A stretch of DNA of 64,000 bases from Bimastos eiseni (taxonomy: Eukaryota > Annelida > Clitellata > Crassiclitellata > Lumbricidae). Below are positions 58,801-64,000 of this stretch, piece after piece. The stretch's first letter is position 1; each line of letters opens with the position of its first letter. A model generated the notes under the pieces. That model was not told where the DNA came from and made no database searches. It was given only the letters and a program-made list of their open reading frames with translations. Both the position numbers and the translations under genes were made by a program. The stretch is taken from assembly GCA_959347315.1 (NCBI GenBank), contig OY365807.1, forward strand, positions 13,591,307 to 13,655,306, written 5' to 3'.

Positions 58801-60540
58801 ATTGGATGCATGGAGAGTTTTCACAGCAATGAGACCATAGAACTGGAGAGGAGAGTAGGCCTATTCATCAAGACATGTGCATTCCAGTACTAAATCAGCA
58901 GGCCCGTAGGCAAAGGGATGCGAAAGTGACCAATTAAAACGAAATCTGATCGCTGTCTAGATTCTATAAAGGTCCTGAAACTAAGTGAGTTTTCCAGCAT
59001 TAGCTTATAGCTATCATAACGATAGGCCTAAACCGAGACGTTTAAGTTATTTAAGTTCAACATGTTGGCATTGTAGCTGGGGTAATCGGAGAACGATCGC
59101 TTCATGCATCCATGTATATTAATTAAATAACGTTACTGTGTTTTAAAGTACCCTTTCCAAGTGTAACAATGTTATAATAGTAGTGTTACGCCTACTTTAT
59201 ATTAAAGGCAACATTACTGTTGAATTTTGTTAAGTAACATGACTACTGTCAATTTTTAGACAAGGCAATGTCTGAAATTCTGAATAGTCATAAACTGTTA
59301 CAAAAGTTGCTAATTATCGCTGAAATAAACTGCATTTAATCAGGAGTCCGTCATCCGCTCCAAGGCTTAGTGGGGAGGTGGGAATTTTTGCTTCACCTTG
59401 GGGGATTGAAGCCTCTGAGCTGTACCAACTATAACACAAACATTATGCAACATGCCCTAAGTGCATGCCTAGACATACCCAAACTGAACGGAGCATATTA
59501 TAATGTCAGCGAAATATCATAGCTGAATATTAAAAGACAGTCTAAGGAGGATAGGCGTTATATTGTTCAGGGTGGGAGGGGTAGGTTGAAGGTTTTGTTA
59601 TATAACAAACTTTTTTCAGCTTATGCTATTTTGCCTGTTTGCCTGCCAATTGAAAATTTCATGTACTACGGACCTTCATTGTTTAATCGAAGTTCACAAT
59701 ACGTTGTCAACCAAAACTAGCACCATTAGCTGTCACCTGGTGAATTGGTTTGACGTTCTTTGTTATTATTTTATAAATCCACTTTTAATAATTTGTTGTT
59801 TATAATTTTAACAATTTCATATGCATAGCTCTAAACGCTCTAAAATTCAATTCTATGTGCTCTGTTTTGATTCTGGTCTAAATTAAAATTAATTCACTTG
59901 AAATAATTATTTTGGTAGGTATTATCATGATGTTTGATTTCATTTTCTATAGTATGTGTAAATAGTTTGTTTGCTTAAGTACCCAATTGCAGTTGTAGTA
60001 CGCACTCTGTATACATCATACATTAAATAGGTAGAGTTGTACCGCGAACTTATCGATAAGTACCTGATAGTTCAATATTAAACCAGTCCATTCTGTGTGA
60101 TACTATGATGCTCATTTCTAGTGCAAAACAGGAGGGAAACTAAAATGGCGCGTTTAGATAGGATGTACGTCACTACCATGTATTATCATGCTGTAAAAGT
60201 AGGCTTACATGTAGATACATAGTAACAATCGTCGACTACCCAATTAGTTACGGTACTTAATACAAGTGAATTTAGTGCCATTAAAAGTGCGATTATTAAG
60301 ATGCAGAGAAGCTCCATACATGCGGTCTAATCACAATTGGCACGAGAGAGTACACAATTTTAAGGTAGCTTATGTTACATAGCTAATTGGGTATTATGAT
60401 GATTTTTACTGCAGTTCTTGAATTGGATAAAGGCAATAATCAGTTGAATCACTACTATTAAAGTGCTAACTAACATGGTATTGTTACAAAGGTGCAGATT
60501 GTGCAATACAATTATGTCGATTGTATGTCTTTTAATGTGC
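55862..60540. other. Intergenic stretch without a recognised gene
   Basis: Holds open but unrecognised frames (for example 56659-57297) and a TTTATATAGCGCCTCTCTCA tail at about 56925. Nothing here shows homology I can defend. Confidence 0.4.
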
Positions 60541-60549
60541 TTATAGGCT

Positions 60550-60568
60550 GGGGTGGGGTAGGGGTGGG
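60550..60568 (+). other. G-quadruplex-type motif 1
   Basis: GGGGTGGGGTAGGGGTGGG: four G runs with 1-2 base loops. Confidence 0.7.
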
Positions 60569-60629
60569 TAGCATATCTGTTATATAATATAGGGGTGGGG
60601 GTCACAGCTGCTGCTATATAACGTTATTA

Positions 60630-60649
60630 GGGGTAGGGGTAGGGGTGGG
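60630..60649 (+). other. G-quadruplex-type motif 2
   Basis: GGGGTAGGGGTAGGGGTGGG: four G runs, 61 bases after the first motif on the same strand. Confidence 0.7.
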
Positions 60650-60759
60650 TCAAAAATTAGAATTTTATGCGTTATATAATATGTGAATGACCCCTTACCA
60701 AGACTTGTCCTAACAGGAGGTAAGCTTATAACAAGGGACAAGAAATCAGAAGACGTAGT

Positions 60760-61104
60760 CTAGCGATGATGCCCCTGGGGACAAGCAAAGTGCGTAGTTA
60801 CCGTCATCTGACCAGAAGAAAATGTCTTATAAGTAGCAACAGCAATTTTAAATGTAATTCGTTGCTGAACAGAGAGCCAATGCAGTGTTTTGAGAACGGG
60901 AGTTATGTGATTCCACCTATGAGAACCAGTAACAACCCTTTGCAGCTTCAGTAAGTTAGCTTTTGTGATGACAAACAGGAGAGAATTGCAGTAATCTAGC
61001 CGACTAGAGACAAGTGCATTAAGCAGTAAAATTTTAGCACGGGTATATTGTCGAATACTTCGTATGTCATCCGCGTAATGGGGTTTTCTATCGCGTCCAC
61101 GCAA
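60760..61104 (-). mobile_element. CR1/L2-like LINE reverse-transcriptase C-terminal fragment
   Basis: Minus-strand frame contains NALVSSRLDYCNSLL and LKLQRV, then HITPVLKTLHWLSVQQRITF and KIAVATYK, the conserved order of the region after the CR1/L2 reverse transcriptase. The segment between LQRV and HITP is shortened, so the copy is dead. Confidence 0.8.
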
Positions 61105-61250
61105 TGGGGTCTTCCTTCTGTCGTGCCCACGCAGTGAGGTCCTCTATCGCGTCCGCGCAATTAGGTCTTCTATCTAGTGCTACCGCTCCTTGGTTTTTCC
61201 ACAACGCATATCGTCCTTGTCATGGATGCGTCGTTAAATTAGCTTATTGC

Positions 61251-61251
61251 A

Positions 61252-61287
<36 letters not shown>
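61251..61287. repeat. (CA)n microsatellite
   Basis: About 17 AC units next to the LINE fragment. Confidence 0.92.
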
Positions 61288-61289
<2 letters not shown>

Positions 61290-63165
61290 CTTTTCCACAA
61301 TATCTTTTCGTTTTCATCTGAATCTTGGGATATAGGCATCTGGACAAGGATATTTCGTCATTTGCTTCGTCCATATAAGCACGCTTTGCGGATTCTCCAT
61401 CCAAATGGTCTGCCTTCTGTTACTACCCAAGAGGTTGCAACAATGACTACAGTCTCATCTCTGATCTGTTGATCGCGGGAGTAGTAGCCTAGTGATTCAC
61501 ACTGACGCGATATATATTTATATATGTATATAGGCAAGAGAGAAAATATATATTGAACAAAATTTGAAAAGGATCATGATGCTTAGTGGTTATCTTTCCC
61601 GATCATCTCCGACTGTGGAGCAACAGTTGTCGATTCAGCCGCTGTGTGAAGCCATGATCGCAACCAACACTGCAACCATCTGCAAAATCACTGCCTTCCA
61701 AAAATCGGAATAGCAAGTAAAGTCTGCGATCACGGATCCCCGGAAACGTGTCTGCGACAGAGGACAAAACAATTCCATACCACATCTCCTATTATAAATA
61801 TAGCAACATATTCATTAGCCGAAATTATATTGTAAAGCCTGTCATTGGAAATAGAGATCCTTTGTCCTGCATTGTTATAAGCTAATCACACGGACTCTTT
61901 GTAATTCAATTTTCGGCTGTGCCAGCGTTGAATATTCTTTTAGTTAAGCGAATAGAAAGTATGATTGATTGTCCGATTGATACCCATATTTAGAAACTAC
62001 GTCAGTCCGTAAAGATCATTATTACACTAATAATCGCTAATGACAACTGTCCTCATCACGCAGGCTAATCGGATTTTTGGTGCAGCGTCTGTAATGGCAT
62101 TGGAAGTCGGAGGCGTACTGAAAATGGCTTCATTTTCAGCGCAAGCTCTAGCCATGTCCATCATCACACACGTCCGGCAAATCGATTCTAAAAATATCCG
62201 CTGCTGCTGCATGCCGAGTCGCCGATCACAAAGCGACGACAATCTGAAGACGACGGCGTTCTTATTCTAAACACGGCGCGGCGCATAGGTTTGTTTCTAA
62301 ATATACGCGCACACGACACGTTCTCGATTAACACAGTTCTAAAAATACTTTCTATTTTGGGATCCCACGCCAATAATAAAATATGTCGCTGTCGTGTTCG
62401 TCGTCCGGCGATAGCTTTGCCTCCCGCTGACTCAGTCTGGCCGTTGCGTTAGCGTCCCGCCGCTGATGCTGCCATGTACAGCAGCTGCACGTGCACACCC
62501 ACGGTCGCTGGCGAGAGTGATAAACAGGACGGTCGTTCCATAATAATTGATGTTTGCGTTTGGGCTGATATGATATCGGATACATCATTTAAAAATGGAG
62601 TTATACAATATCTATATGTAAACAGCGTGTATATAATGTATAACATACACTGATACAGTAATCTAATATTGACTACTTTATATACTGAATTTATATTAAT
62701 AGGGCCTATAGGCCCTATGGCCATATTATTATAAGGCCATATTATTATATATTAATATTATAATATTATTATACGAAAACAGGGCATTATTCTTAGTATT
62801 CTAATCTAACGGTCACAGTCGGAGAATTTATAATTTCTTGATTTCTTGATTTCAACCCAATTCAGCGCGCAAACCAATTAATGGCCATTCAGTTTTCAAC
62901 GTAAAATGGCAAACCTGCATAATTATATATATGTGCTCAATGACCAGGGTGTTTTTCCGTTACACGAATAATTCAGGGTTGCTCGCTTTCCCACGGGAGT
63001 CACACTAAGGGAAAATAATTATTCTTGTCGCGGTTGCGGGGTCCGAAATTCCGATTCTGCCTGTAGGCCTACTCTGTTCCGCGGTTGGCGGTGCACGGGC
63101 AGCGTTCAAATAATGGATTTTCTTAGAACGTCGTTGTTTATTTATCAGCAAAGCCGTTGTGAGCA
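61290..63165. other. Unassigned region with a GC-richer core
   Basis: 62040-62520 is less AT-rich than its flanks and open on both strands (for example 62040-62270 plus, 62027-62242 minus). It could be a first exon or CpG-type promoter, but I recognise no protein. Confidence 0.3.
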
Positions 63166-63319
63166 TCTCGTGTATTGTAGCGTTTCGTGTATTGTAGCGT
63201 TTCGTGTATTGTAGCGTTTCGTGTATTGTAGCGTTTCGTGTATTGTAGCGTTTCGTGTATTGTAGCGTTTCGTGTATTGTAGCGTTTCGTGTATTGTAGC
63301 GTTTCGTGTATTGTAGCGC
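63166..63319. repeat. 17-bp minisatellite, about nine copies
   Basis: Unit GTTTCGTGTATTGTAGC repeats eight times without change after one variant first copy (ATCTCGTGTATTGTAGC). No spacers, so it is not CRISPR-like. Confidence 0.95.
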
Positions 63320-63329
63320 TCGCGAATAA

Positions 63330-64000
63330 GCTGGTGTAATAAACATGGATTTCGCGCGGCGCTTTTGAAGTTTGGAGATTGCTATAACGATATATTGTAT
63401 TATAATTAGGCCTATGTTGTATTTCAAGCTAATCTCGTCACGACATTGTTTTGACTTCCAGGAAGCACATCACTGACCAGTTTGGATGTGTCTCATTTAG
63501 TGACACGGGTGCAAGGGTACAGTTCCATAGCCCTTTGAATGACACACTGTCACACACACACGGGTTAACTTTGTCATCACAGAACCCTCTTAACCTCTTT
63601 GACTCAATTGTAGCGAACTGATGACGTTAAATGCCATAACAGTTCATCCCCTAAATTTCGCTCAGCCACTTCTCATTTTATTAATCCCTTATTAGGACAC
63701 AAAAAACCGGCGGTCTCACAATTAAGATGGTCGGATCAGCGGAGCAATTAAGTCTCGGATTGTTTCGGATCATATGTGGCTTGAGAACGCGCTTCATCAG
63801 TGCGCCAATCGTCCATAAAATACAAACAGGGTGGGCCATTAAAAAGTTAATCATAAGTCTTTTTGCCAATATTTCGGCCAATAGTAGAAATTAATAAATG
63901 AATGTTTACAGGCGCTAAGGTAATTCATATTTACATATAACTGCCAAAAATTTACTGAAATATTTCAAACAGAACAAAAGTTACACTACCTTTATCATGT
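63330..64000. other. Right edge of window; no gene recognised
   Basis: No recognisable exon, RNA gene or complete mobile element. Confidence 0.4.

Noticed and set aside
62027..62270. Open frames on both strands in a GC-richer patch
   Set aside because: Neither translation resembles a known family and no splice context supports either; listed only as unassigned.
63166..63319. CRISPR-like regular repeat
   Set aside because: Head-to-tail units without spacers, in eukaryotic DNA.
63005..63427. Minus-strand frame with repeated RYNTRNATIHETLQYTK-type units
   Set aside because: Direct product of the 17-bp minisatellite.

Overview
The window is animal nuclear DNA: three multi-exon genes with GT-AG introns, set in AT-rich, repeat-dense sequence. 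Recurrent TAGGCCTA-type words, tRNA-derived SINEs, CR1/L2-like LINE tails and many short hAT-like elements suggest a marine invertebrate, perhaps a deuterostome such as an echinoderm. That taxon is an inference from sequence style, not a proof.

Layout. (1) 291-5986, plus strand: the 3' part of a gene whose first visible exon encodes the C-terminal half of a doublecortin (DCX) domain, followed by basic linkers, two IQ motifs and a lysine-rich tail. Its 5' exons lie left of the window. (2) 6-14.6 kb: no convincing gene; three copies of one tRNA-derived SINE, microsatellites and a perfect 33-bp-arm hairpin. (3) 14634-21031, minus strand: a complete seven-exon CFAP161 gene (ciliary/flagellar protein, 286 aa). 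(4) 21032-22293: a 1.26-kb divergent promoter region with an X-box-like RFX site beside an NRF1 palindrome on the CFAP161 side. (5) 22294-50977, plus strand: a complete 32-exon symplekin gene (SYMPK, about 1224 aa), the scaffold of mRNA 3'-end processing. (6) 51-64 kb: a damaged coiled-coil gene (minus strand), LINE remnants, G-quadruplex-type tracts and a 17-bp minisatellite, otherwise nothing recognised.

All splice phases in the three gene models are mutually consistent. The two left-hand genes fit microtubule/ciliary roles; symplekin is a housekeeping RNA-processing factor sharing only the divergent promoter with CFAP161.

The most striking content beyond genes is a readable history of transposition: at least five short hAT-like elements with target-site duplications (8 bp, three of them exact), three cases of one element nested in another, and two elements that sit within 12-27 bases of symplekin splice sites. 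Symplekin also has a GC-AG intron with an in-frame GT alternative 81 bases downstream, and a tandemly duplicated 5' splice site.
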